NCBI GenBank assembly: GCA_037783415.1
Contig: JAZGTN010000061.1
Location: 1,364,001 to 1,428,000 of the forward strand
Origin: Leptasterias polaris
Lineage: Eukaryota; Echinodermata; Asteroidea; Forcipulatida; Asteriidae
Direction: 5' to 3'
Length of the DNA stretch: 64,000 nt
In this document: piece by piece, positions 22,201 through 29,022 of the stretch
Layout: every line of letters starts with the position of its first letter
How positions within the stretch are numbered: the stretch's first letter is position 1
The notes under the pieces: generated by a model
The model's database searches: none
Told to the model about the DNA's origin: nothing
The model's input: only the letters and a program-made list of their open reading frames with translations
Made by a program: the position numbers and the translations under genes

Positions 22201-24144
22201 TAAAACAGGGTGTCCAAAAGACACCCAGACACCCCTCTGGCTAACACTATGCCTCCATGAACAGTGTCGGCAGTGTTGGGGGTCTTGACCGAGGTTATCA
22301 GTCGGGGTCTTGAACAGTAAGGTCTGGGTTTCAGTCTCGATCTTGGACTGTAAGGTTTTGGTGTGGGTCTTGGTCTCAGAAGATGAGGTCTTGGTTTTGG
22401 ACTTTGAGATCTTAACTCCAATACTGGTCAGTGTAAAGGAACCATATGACAAATTGTGCAACTGTAAGACCATTGTTGCTTTATATTGATACACACCAAG
22501 AAAGTCCACTCACTCATCACATGAAGCCAGAAGAAACAAACTAATACACAGGAGAATGCTTAGTGGTAACATGATACCATCATGTTAATTACTAGTATTT
22601 TAGGTTGTGTAGACAAGAGAGTATTGAGAAACTGGTACTTGGCCATATTTATTTGTTTTTTCTGAGCTTCTGTTTATGTCAAGGCTCTGAAGCTTTGTAT
22701 AGACAAGTTCTTGGTTCATGAACTGCAGTAAGTGAATTAAGATACCCTTGAGTAAACATAATTGTAAACAAATTAGTTTACAGTGACACCTGTGCACACC
22801 TACGGAAAGGTACTAGGGCAATGCTGTGCGTGAACAAAATACATGATTCTCAACTTAGCTACTGTACCCGGATACATTGCAGTCAACAAGCGTAAAGTGT
22901 CCTAAACGTTTGCACCAAGTTTGCATTTAGATAGCATCTTAAACACCTATCTGAACTATAGGCTACTTGATGTAATGTGGCATTAATTGAGGTTAGTGGA
23001 AAAAACAACAAATACATATTGATGTCAATAATTTATGTAAGAGTTGTTTAGCCACTATCTCCAGAGAAACCAAGAACTTACAGCAGTGAAGTATCCAATG
23101 ATTAAATAAAAAAATCCCTCAACCCTATTGACAATAATATTGCAACATTGCAATATTATTGTCAACTCTATCCCTGGTCCAAGTCCTGAATTAGCCAACT
23201 ACTACATAAGATATTTTTCTGGTCCTCCCAGATGACATTTCTTTTCCTTTTAGAAATAACAACATAAATAAAGATAAAAGTAGACAAAAATTAAATGTTA
23301 TTCAAACAAACTTGCAATATAACATATTGTCACCGTTTTCACAAAGAGCCACATATCATAAAATGACAAATTATTGATGATTACAGGAAGGGGCCTTTAT
23401 CTCAATAGATGCATTTTGCGTTTTCATGAAGAGCCATCGGCTCCGAAAATGCATTGTAATATGTTGTAACAGAAGAGCGTAAAATTTAGCAAAACTTGCT
23501 TTTCAGGTTTCACGAAGAGCCACCTATGTTGGTGTGCACGTGATCACGTGACATGCGCACCCCTTTCCTATGTAAAAATATGTTATCCAGTAGGGTGTTT
23601 AAGTAGGTCATCTCACTTTTTAGGTTTCACGAAGAGACACGTATCTTTTACTAATTACTATGGCGATAAGCCAATAAATCTAAAGAAATTAGTTAGTCAA
23701 AGGAGAGGTTAAACTTATACAGAATCATATGAGATGTTTATAACTGCAAACCGTGGCTTTAGTGTTGCAGATTTTGTAGTTTTAAGCCAAGTATAGCATA
23801 AAATGAAAATCTCAATCAAGCGTTTGGACACAAGTGGCTCTTCGTGAAAACGGTGACGATATATAATGCTGTGTGTAACAGCTGTGTGTCTCTTCTCTTC
23901 CCATCAGAAAATGTCTTTATATGAAGTTTGAATGCAAAGGGAGATCTATACAAACAAATCCTGATTAATCATAGTGCTGCCTGGATGTGAAGAAGCTGAA
24001 ATGTTGTTAGTCATGGACTTACCCAGTGTGTTTATATCTTCCTCCATATTCACTGCCACTCATCAGAGAAGATGCACTGCCATGTCTCTTTAATAATTTG
24101 GCTGCTTTACTGCGAGCCATGTCTGATGTTTGACGTTCAGACAT
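13071..24144 (-). CDS. Tctex1-type dynein light chain, DYNLT5/TCTEX1D1-like, with three alternative first coding exons
   Basis: Two shared exons, 15175-15388 and 13071-13274, encode the Tctex1 domain: the YQMDPRKRFPVNTVKDIL region, EEKYEAELCKQMTKTISD, then VVKARVKDLQLGRYKIIAIV, SSRCLWDAANDSSSSFEY and the terminal YGIYHE. Wording and exon edges follow vertebrate DYNLT5, including SVSTVSFMDEP against the family's STVSYMEEP. Three upstream minus-strand exons (24023-24144, 19062-19171, 15788-15852) each start with ATG and end in phase 2, which the exon at 15388 needs. The distal exon yields 179 aa, the length I recall for human DYNLT5, and carries KRHGSASSL, resembling its N-terminus. The family are cargo-adaptor light chains of dynein, often ciliary or testis-linked. 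The exact role of DYNLT5 is less settled. Confidence 0.9.
14146..14840. repeat. 50-bp minisatellite in DYNLT5 intron
   Basis: A unit starting ATCATTAGAAATACTGGAGA repeats every 50 bp, about 13-14 copies, with the first copy degenerate. The main variant is GGATTATGG against GGATCATGG, plus one TCTGTAACTG. There is no length variation in the core. A G homopolymer follows at about 14916-14929. The array lies in the intron between the two shared exons. Confidence 0.95.
15175..15388 (-). CDS. DYNLT5 common exon (N-terminal half of Tctex1 domain)
   Basis: The acceptor TTTTTTAG precedes C TCG GTC AGC (phase 2 in) and the donor is TCGGAT|GTGAGT (phase 0 out). It encodes SVSTVSFMDEPQDP through MTKTISD, 71 full codons plus one completing base. 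Confidence 0.93.
15788..15852 (-). CDS. DYNLT5 alternative first coding exon C
   Basis: ATG at 15852 opens MAARLKPNAFPFDIASNGRP and ends CCCAGAAG|GTAGGG in phase 2. An in-frame TAA lies 6 nt before the ATG, so this is a genuine 5' end of a frame. Spliced to 15388 it gives a 160-aa product. Support is the start context, donor and phase, with no family similarity in the 21 exon-specific residues. Confidence 0.6.
15853..16460. other. DYNLT5 intron or promoter of exon C
   Basis: No exon is seen. A G-rich segment at 16288-16375 has short complementary words (GGGGGGTGTCAACACC, GGGGGGTTATAACCCGCCCC). The position upstream of exon C makes this the likely site of its promoter. Confidence 0.3.
16736..17017 (+). 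pseudogene. piggyBac transposase N-terminal remnant
   Basis: The frame from ATG at 16736 begins MDTQAAFRDILQDLDF and is rich in Asp, Glu and Ser (SSDSDDVEST, NDAHEHDTGSH), typical of the acidic N-terminal region of piggyBac transposases. It runs without similarity past about 16970 and stops at 17017. The DDD catalytic domain is absent. Confidence 0.7.
17152..17244 (+). pseudogene. piggyBac transposase C-terminal cysteine-rich remnant
   Basis: Thirty codons after an acceptor-like TTATTCACAG read GKMPEKKCECILCSATQEMQ and continue to VCTAW with a stop 11 bp before the element end. The C-x-C-x-x-C ... C spacing and the terminal position match the cysteine-rich domain at the piggyBac transposase C-terminus. 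The stop lies within the inverted repeat. Confidence 0.6.
17401..17580. repeat. 40-bp minisatellite, 4.5 copies
   Basis: CAATCAGGGGAGGATTAACT followed by AGGAGTAGATTAAGGAGGTG repeats at 17401, 17441, 17481 and 17521, with a partial unit at 17561. Units differ by single bases. Confidence 0.95.
17581..19061. other. DYNLT5 intron, no feature seen
   Basis: AT-rich sequence without recognisable exon, TIR pair or array. It separates alternative exon B from the piggyBac-like element. Confidence 0.4.
19062..19171 (-). CDS. DYNLT5 alternative first coding exon B
   Basis: ATG at 19171 in a strong context (GTCACCATGA) opens a very basic stretch, MTFQLQRSRGMTLPSR then IDKSIRNRSRTLSF, and ends AGAAGCAG|GTATCT in phase 2. 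Joined to the common exon it predicts 175 aa. It is shorter than 60 codons and would be missed by a plain reading-frame scan. Evidence is context, phase and composition. The donor is only moderate. Confidence 0.5.
19172..20147. other. DYNLT5 intron or promoter of exon B
   Basis: AT-rich, with no coding signal. The few hundred bases above 19171 would hold the exon B promoter if that exon is a true first exon. Confidence 0.3.
20148..20410 (-). mobile_element. Candidate tRNA-Asp-derived SINE
   Basis: On the minus strand, TATAGTGGTTACGTC (near 20366) followed by ACGCGGGAACAAGACCTGGTTC resembles the A box, anticodon arm and B box of tRNA-Asp with a disrupted anticodon loop. About 200 bp of unrelated body follow. 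It cannot be a working tRNA, since the acceptor stem and T arm do not close. The open frame on the same strand is incidental. Confidence 0.45.
20411..22085. other. DYNLT5 intron, no feature seen
   Basis: Strongly AT-rich, with no similarity and no arrays. A TATA-type microsatellite patch lies at about 21608-21630. Confidence 0.4.
22086..22430. repeat. Low-complexity region: GGGTGTCCAAA reiterations and GGTCTTG-rich block
   Basis: GGGTGTCCAAA recurs near 22100, 22130, 22188 and 22208. From 22266 the sequence CAGTGTTGGGGGTCTTGACC opens a block of GGTCTTG/GTCTC words that resembles the GAGACC-rich block at 40718-40905 in the opposite orientation. CAGTG starts are typical of hAT termini, so this may be a decayed hAT-type element end. 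Confidence 0.4.
23128..23165. other. Perfect 18-bp-arm palindrome
   Basis: TTGACAATAATATTGCAA and its exact complement flank a 2-bp centre (CA). No flanking duplication is evident. It would form a strong AT-rich hairpin or cruciform. Confidence 0.9.
23330..23857. mobile_element. TIR element with repeated subterminal motif
   Basis: The left end GTCACCGTTTTCACAAAGAG and the right end CTCTTCGTGAAAACGGTGAC are inverted repeats about 530 bp apart, with ATAT adjoining both ends. The TIR core (TTTCA[C/T][G/A]AAGAG[A/C]CA) recurs inside at about 23411, 23507 and 23626 in direct orientation. No coding capacity is seen, so it is a MITE-like element in a DYNLT5 intron. Confidence 0.75.
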
Positions 24145-24187
24145 GATGAGTGTTGTATTCAGTAAACCTTGGAACAGATGCTGATTG
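24023..24187 (-). CDS. DYNLT5 distal exon A (5' UTR end plus first coding part)
   Basis: The acceptor CTTTTACAG at 24188-24189 shows an exon upstream. ATG at 24144 opens MSERQTSDMARSKAAKLLKR, then HGSASSL and YGGRYKHTG, and the donor is ACTGG|GTAAGT in phase 2. The KRHGSASSL stretch resembles the KKRGSISSL region I recall from vertebrate DYNLT5, so this is likely the ancestral N-terminus. Bases 24145-24187 are open in the same frame but lack a better start. Confidence 0.75.
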
Positions 24188-24496
24188 CTGTAAAAGTGAA
24201 AGAAATTCAAACATTGGCTTCAAATATTAAAAACTTAAATGGGGAAATGTTTTCTAAGCAGTGTTTGTTTTGAGTTGTATTACATGTACAATAGTATCTA
24301 ATATTTTTATAGAGTAATATGATGTTTAGAAACATGGCTAAGGTCGGGGACTAAACAAATAATTTGCACTTAAGTATTTTAACCCTATATAGTAATCATG
24401 ATTATTTGTATAACTACAACAAGGTCATACATGCACATCTTTCTCATACATTCACTGATAATTATTAGTTAAGATGATCCTAGCCCTCTAGTCAGG

Positions 24497-24581
24497 GTCC
24501 AGGGCTAGCCCCACTTGTGTGGCCACGGCTAGCTGAATCCTGCTAGCCTTGGCCACACAAGTGGGGCTAGGTCCAGGGCTA
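24497..24581. mobile_element. Foldback element with 11-bp flanking direct repeat
   Basis: Arms at about 24505-24533 (CTAGCCCCACTTGTGTGGCC...) and 24542-24570 (its complement with 1-2 changes) enclose an 8-bp loop. GTCCAGGGCTA occurs at 24497-24507 and again at 24571-24581, partly overlapping the arm. A related mini-hairpin, CTAGCCCTCAGTAGAAGGGCTAG, lies near 25136. Confidence 0.65.
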
Positions 24582-25291
24582 TCATCATCTGTTTATCACA
24601 ATGAGGTTCCGACCCAAATACATGTAGATGAATTCAAAGCTGCGATTTCAGAGTTTGAAAGTGTTATATACTTGCAAAGATTAGGTAAAATTTGAGATTA
24701 TGAAATTGTTGATAAAGGCAACTTTTACACTCCTTTTTCAGTTGCAAAAACTTTGTGAAATTGTTTGTAAATGGTGTACATTTTTAAAAACTTCACAATA
24801 TCTGCTTGTGTTCCTTAATATACCACTTAAGCCGCCCGGTTTAGACCCAGTAATTTTGACAACCGAAGATGTAAAAATTTTGAACAAAGGAGCGTCTTCA
24901 GATGACCGAAAATGTAAAAATAATAATAATAATATAAGGAATACATCGCCCGTAATACTGGGTCTAGAATCATATCATACTTTTTGAAATGCCTAAGTAC
25001 ATTATGTGCATAATTCACTCCCATAACTTAAATCATTCAATGAAAATAGAGCAAAGCTTCGTCAGATTTTACGTATGTGGAACTCCATTTTAGTTACAAT
25101 GCACGACCATCAAGCATGTTGAGGATCAGAAGTACCTAGCCCTCAGTAGAAGGGCTAGGAGTCAACAGGCTACATACGATATTAGTATAGTATTAGTAAA
25201 TTGAAATGGACACATACGTTTTAGGTAAAATTACCAGCCTTCGATGGATAGTCTACCATTGTAAATTTGTACATTTGTCATAAGTTCATAA

Positions 25292-28075
25292 GTTCATGCA
25301 GCTGTTGCTGTTTATGTCAAGTCACAAATCACTGCAAGTGGGATTCCAGAAATCTCAGTCCCCAACGAGCTGGAGTGTGTATGGTCTCTAATACAACCTA
25401 AGAGGATACCCAGAGATACATCGATCATCGCTGTATGTGGCGTCTATATTCCACCAGATTCTTCCCTCCAAGATCTTCTCACACAACATCTATTGGAATC
25501 CATGGACCTTCTCCACACTAAATATCCGGACATCGGCTTTGCTATTATGGGGGACTTCAACAGAATGCCCGTAAACAACATTCTCAAACATTGTAATCTA
25601 AAACAGTTGGTTAAATTTCCCACTCGTGCACTTGCTACATTAGATCTTATCATGACCAATTTCAAGGTTCACTATAGAGACCCAGTTCCCTTGTCAGCAT
25701 TAGGAAAGAGTGATCATGTGTGTATCCTGTGGAGACCCGAAGTGCATGTTATAAAAAATCAGGGCAGCAAAAGGACATTTCGTCCCATGAAAGATTCAGA
25801 ATGGAGAGAGTTTGGTAGGTGGATCCAAGAACAAGACTGGTCTAATGTTCTCAAAGCTGAAAATACCCAGCGTAAGGCAGACGCACTATACGAGTCTCTC
25901 CATGGTGCAGTTGATAGATTCTTTCCCATGCAAACAATAATAACCCAAAGCAGTAGTAAACCATGGATGTCTCAGAAAGTTCAATCACTTGTTAAAAAGA
26001 GACAGGTTGCGTTCGGATCGGGGAGAGTCGAGGTGTACAATAAACTACGCAATGAGGTACGTAGAGAGATCAAGAAGGTCAAAGTTAACTTCTATGCTAA
26101 CAGAGTCCGAATTCTACAAGAAACCAATCCAAGGAAGTGGCACCAGCAGATAAAATCAATGACTGGAAACACTAAAGCTGTCCTCAGAATACCTGTCCAG
26201 GGAGTGAGTGATGATGATCATGTGACCATTGCCAACACAATTAATGATCAGTTTGTGAAGGTTTCTTCACATATCCCCCCACTGGATCTTAATGTTCTGG
26301 AGGCCTACTTACCAGCCATGGAACCTCCACCATCACTCTATCCTTGGGAAGTGTACACTGAGCTCAAAAAAGTCAAATCCAACAAAGCAACTGGTCCCGA
26401 TGGAATTTCTCCCAAGCTTGTTAAAGAATTTGCCTATGAGTTGAGTTCACCTTTAACTGATTTGTTGAATTGCTCGTACAAAGAGGGCGTGGTGCCTAAG
26501 CAATGGAAAAAGGCCATAGTAGTGCCAATACCAAAAACGAAACCCCCTACAGCTGATAAACTCAGGCCAGTTTCTTTGACTGACTGCTTTGCAAAGATTG
26601 GGGAGGGTTTTGTAACAAACTGGGTTTTGGATGATATTCAAGACAAAATTGACCCACAGCAATTTGGCAATGTCAAAGGCGTTTCGACCTCCCATTATTT
26701 AGTTAGTCTCCTTCATTCACTACATCAAGGTGCTGACAAGGTCGACAACATTGGGACGGTGGTTCTGACGGATTTCTCCAAGGCGTTCGATATGATTGAT
26801 CATACCATCCTCATTGAGAAATTTATCCACTTGGGAGTCCGTAGATCCATCGTCCCTTGGTTGTGTGACTTTGTCAGCAACCGCGCCCAATGTGTACGAT
26901 ACAACCAAGCACTCTCAGAGTACAAGGTTCTCAGTGGAGCTCTCCCGCAAGGAACTAAACTCGGCCCCATTGGTTTCCAGGTTGTTATTAATGACGCTGC
27001 TCATGATTTGGGTGAAAAGATTAAGTGCTGGAAATATGTGGATGACTTGACATTTGCTGAAAATCGTTCCTGCTTCCAGCCTAGTGGGCTGCAAGTAGTT
27101 CTTGATGAATTTACTGAATGGACCAATACCAACAAACTCAGCCTGAATCCCTCCAAGTGTCAAGCCATCCAAACATGTTTCAAAACTAAACCCCCACCAC
27201 ATGCCGAGTTGAGTATTGCGGGAGTCCCTCTGAACTTTGTATCTGAGGCAAAGGTCCTAGGAGTCTGGCTACAGAATGACCTCCGATGGGAAAAAAATAT
27301 CAATGAAATTTCTAAGAAAGCCAATCAAAAACTGTATATGCTCCGCCTGCTTAAGAGGTTTGGATTTAATGATGTTGAGCTCATATCAATTTATAAAAGT
27401 TATGTGAGGCCTGCTGTTGAATATGCTGATGTTACTTGGTCTTCCTCAATTACTGCTGCCCAGAAGAAGACTCTGGAGCACCTGCAAAAACGTGCATGCA
27501 GAACCATTTTGGCACAGCGCTATACTTCGTATGCGGATGCTATGCATATTTGCGGGCTTGAGTCTCTTGCTGATAGGAGGGAGAATCATTGTCTCAGCTT
27601 GGCTGAAGGACTTGCCAATTCAGAACGTACAAATGATCTTCTCCCTCCTACCAGACGGGAGTCTCACGCCCGCAACCTGCGTAATGCACATCATTATTCT
27701 TACTTACGCACCAGGACATCACGATTCAAAAACAGCCCAATACCCTATTTCATCAGCTTGCTGAACAAGTAGAATATTTTGCTCTGTGTTCAGTTTTTAA
27801 TAATCTTTTTTTTAAATTAGTGCCACCACCTCAAATCTGTGCTAGATTATTACTCGCATTTAGATTAACAATAAAACTGCCCGTGCTTACTTTTTACCAG
27901 TTATCTAAATAGGGCCTTAATATTCCTTGTGAGCAGCTTTTTAATTTTTAATTTTTTCAATGTTTTTTTCAATGATTTTAATATTGTAAATTATCATGCA
28001 ATTTGGCCTTCGGGTCACAATGTGATAATGTGAATAAAAATATACCAATATACCAATATATAAAAATATATATAC
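25292..28075 (+). mobile_element. 5'-truncated non-LTR retrotransposon (CR1/Jockey-like LINE) 1
   Basis: The copy starts abruptly inside the endonuclease domain near 25292, continues through a full reverse transcriptase and ends in an AT-rich 3' UTR with ATACCAATATACCAATATA repeats. 5' truncation plus a microsatellite-like tail are marks of target-primed reverse transcription. It lies between DYNLT5 exon A and the candidate DYNLT5/RIC1 divergent promoter. Confidence 0.88.
25295..27772 (+). pseudogene. LINE 1 ORF2 fragment: endonuclease C-terminus plus reverse transcriptase
   Basis: The open frame extends upstream of the first ATG (25493) to 25295 and stops at 27770-27772, about 825 codons with no internal stop. 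It shows the end of an AP endonuclease (GVYIPPDSSLQ, AIMGDFNRMPV, GKSDHVCILW). Reverse transcriptase blocks follow: KATGPDGISPKLV, LRPVSLTDCFAKI, LTDFSKAFDMIDH, ALPQGTKLGPIGF, and the catalytic WKYVDDLTFAE. The active site is YVDD rather than the more usual FADD. No RNase H is seen. It lacks the start of the endonuclease, so it cannot move by itself, but the long uninterrupted frame implies a young copy. Confidence 0.9.
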
Positions 28076-28125
28076 ACTGTGTTAACCCGGCCAGGCGGCC
28101 CGGGCGGGATCGACTACCTACCTAC

Positions 28126-28263
28126 CTGAAAAATAGTCACTTCCTTGTTGTACAAAATCGTTGCTGATTTCTTCTTCAATTCACAGAATCTCTCAACTCC
28201 AAGGAAATCCCAGCGCTCATCGAACAGCCAGGGATTCCCTGCTGGTATTTTTTCTGGCTTGGA
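28126..28263 (-). other. Candidate untranslated first exon of DYNLT5
   Basis: On the minus strand a segment ends TTTTTCAG|GTAGGTAGG, a consensus donor. Exon A downstream begins after a consensus acceptor, so an upstream exon is required. A 46-codon frame through it (PAGNPWLFDERWDFL...) has no ATG and, spliced to exon A in phase 0, hits a stop after about 16 codons. It is therefore more likely leader than coding. A short upstream frame (MSAGISLELRDSVN) begins in another phase. Confidence 0.35.
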
Positions 28264-28335
28264 TCAATAATTAGACAGCATTCTTTCACTAACAATGTGT
28301 ATTGTCACAAGAATTTACCGGTCAACTGTAGCGCC

Positions 28336-28760
28336 ACCGATTGGCATGCTGTCCGGTATCATAGGAACCGTACACAAGGCAATCACCATTAAACGACAGG
28401 TGTCAGTGATTGATTGAACTCATTAGCATATTCATTGTATGGTAATATCGTATCCGCCCACTCTGCCTTTTGAAGCACAATGTTTGTTTATTTGTTTGTT
28501 TAATTTTGTGTTGTATCTAAACAAAAAGATGCTCAAGGTTAATGTTAACTGGAACAGCGTTATTTTTGTTATGGACTTGTATGAAATAGATATTAAAATG
28601 TTAGAACAATAATAATATTTTGCTGTCATCATGCTGCTGTTCTTTAACATTTGCCTGCGCACAAACAGTCAGTGATTTAATGAAATGATTTTTGATTGGA
28701 TGTATGGAGTGTATCGTCAGTATACAGTTCCAATCATCCAATCAGATGAGACCTTATGAA
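28336..28760. promoter_or_regulatory. Putative divergent DYNLT5/RIC1 promoter
   Basis: GCCAATCGG faces left at about 28336-28344 and CCAATCA faces right at 28737-28743, with a further inverted CCAAT (GATTGGA) near 28693. The interval separates the candidate DYNLT5 leader exon from the RIC1 leader. CCAAT boxes are common in TATA-less bidirectional promoters. Transcription starts cannot be read from sequence. Confidence 0.35.
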
Positions 28761-28797
28761 CGGTACAGAGAGTTCCTTTTATGACAACTTGGAGAAA

Positions 28798-28851
28798 ATG
28801 GCGACTTCCATGAAAGCTGTGTTTGATTACGTCGTCTGGAAATGGCACTGA
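28798..28851 (+). CDS. Upstream ORF in the RIC1 leader (17 aa)
   Basis: ATG at 28798 (GAAAATGG, strong context) reads MATSMKAVFDYVVWKWH and stops at 28849-28851, 30 nt before the RIC1 start and in the same frame as RIC1. A second tiny frame, MALTLT, overlaps at 28842-28862. If included in the mRNA these would lower RIC1 translation or require reinitiation. Confidence 0.45.
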   Translation: MATSMKAVFDYVVWKWH

Positions 28852-28881
28852 CATTGACGTGAAATCAGAGAGATTTTCATC

Positions 28882-29022
28882 ATGTATTTTCCTGTGGGAT
28901 GGCCGAAGTATCTTGATGTTCCTTCTGTTAAATCAGAGCCAATCCAGGAAGTTTTAGCGTCACCAAATCGGTCTCTTTTTGTCGTAATTACTTCGCAGTC
29001 CATTCATATCTGGCAGTGTAAA
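28882..29022 (+). CDS. RIC1 exon 1 (coding part)
   Basis: ATG at 28882 opens MYFPVGWPKYLDV and ends IHIWQCK|GTAAGT, 47 codons, phase 0. The start equals the family start (MYF...GWPK). An in-frame TGA at 28849 precludes an upstream start in this frame. Confidence 0.95.

Noticed and set aside
28126..28263. A protein-coding exon (PAGNPWLFDERWDFL...)
   Set aside because: The 46-codon frame has no ATG, and spliced onto the next supported exon it terminates quickly. It is kept only as a candidate leader exon.
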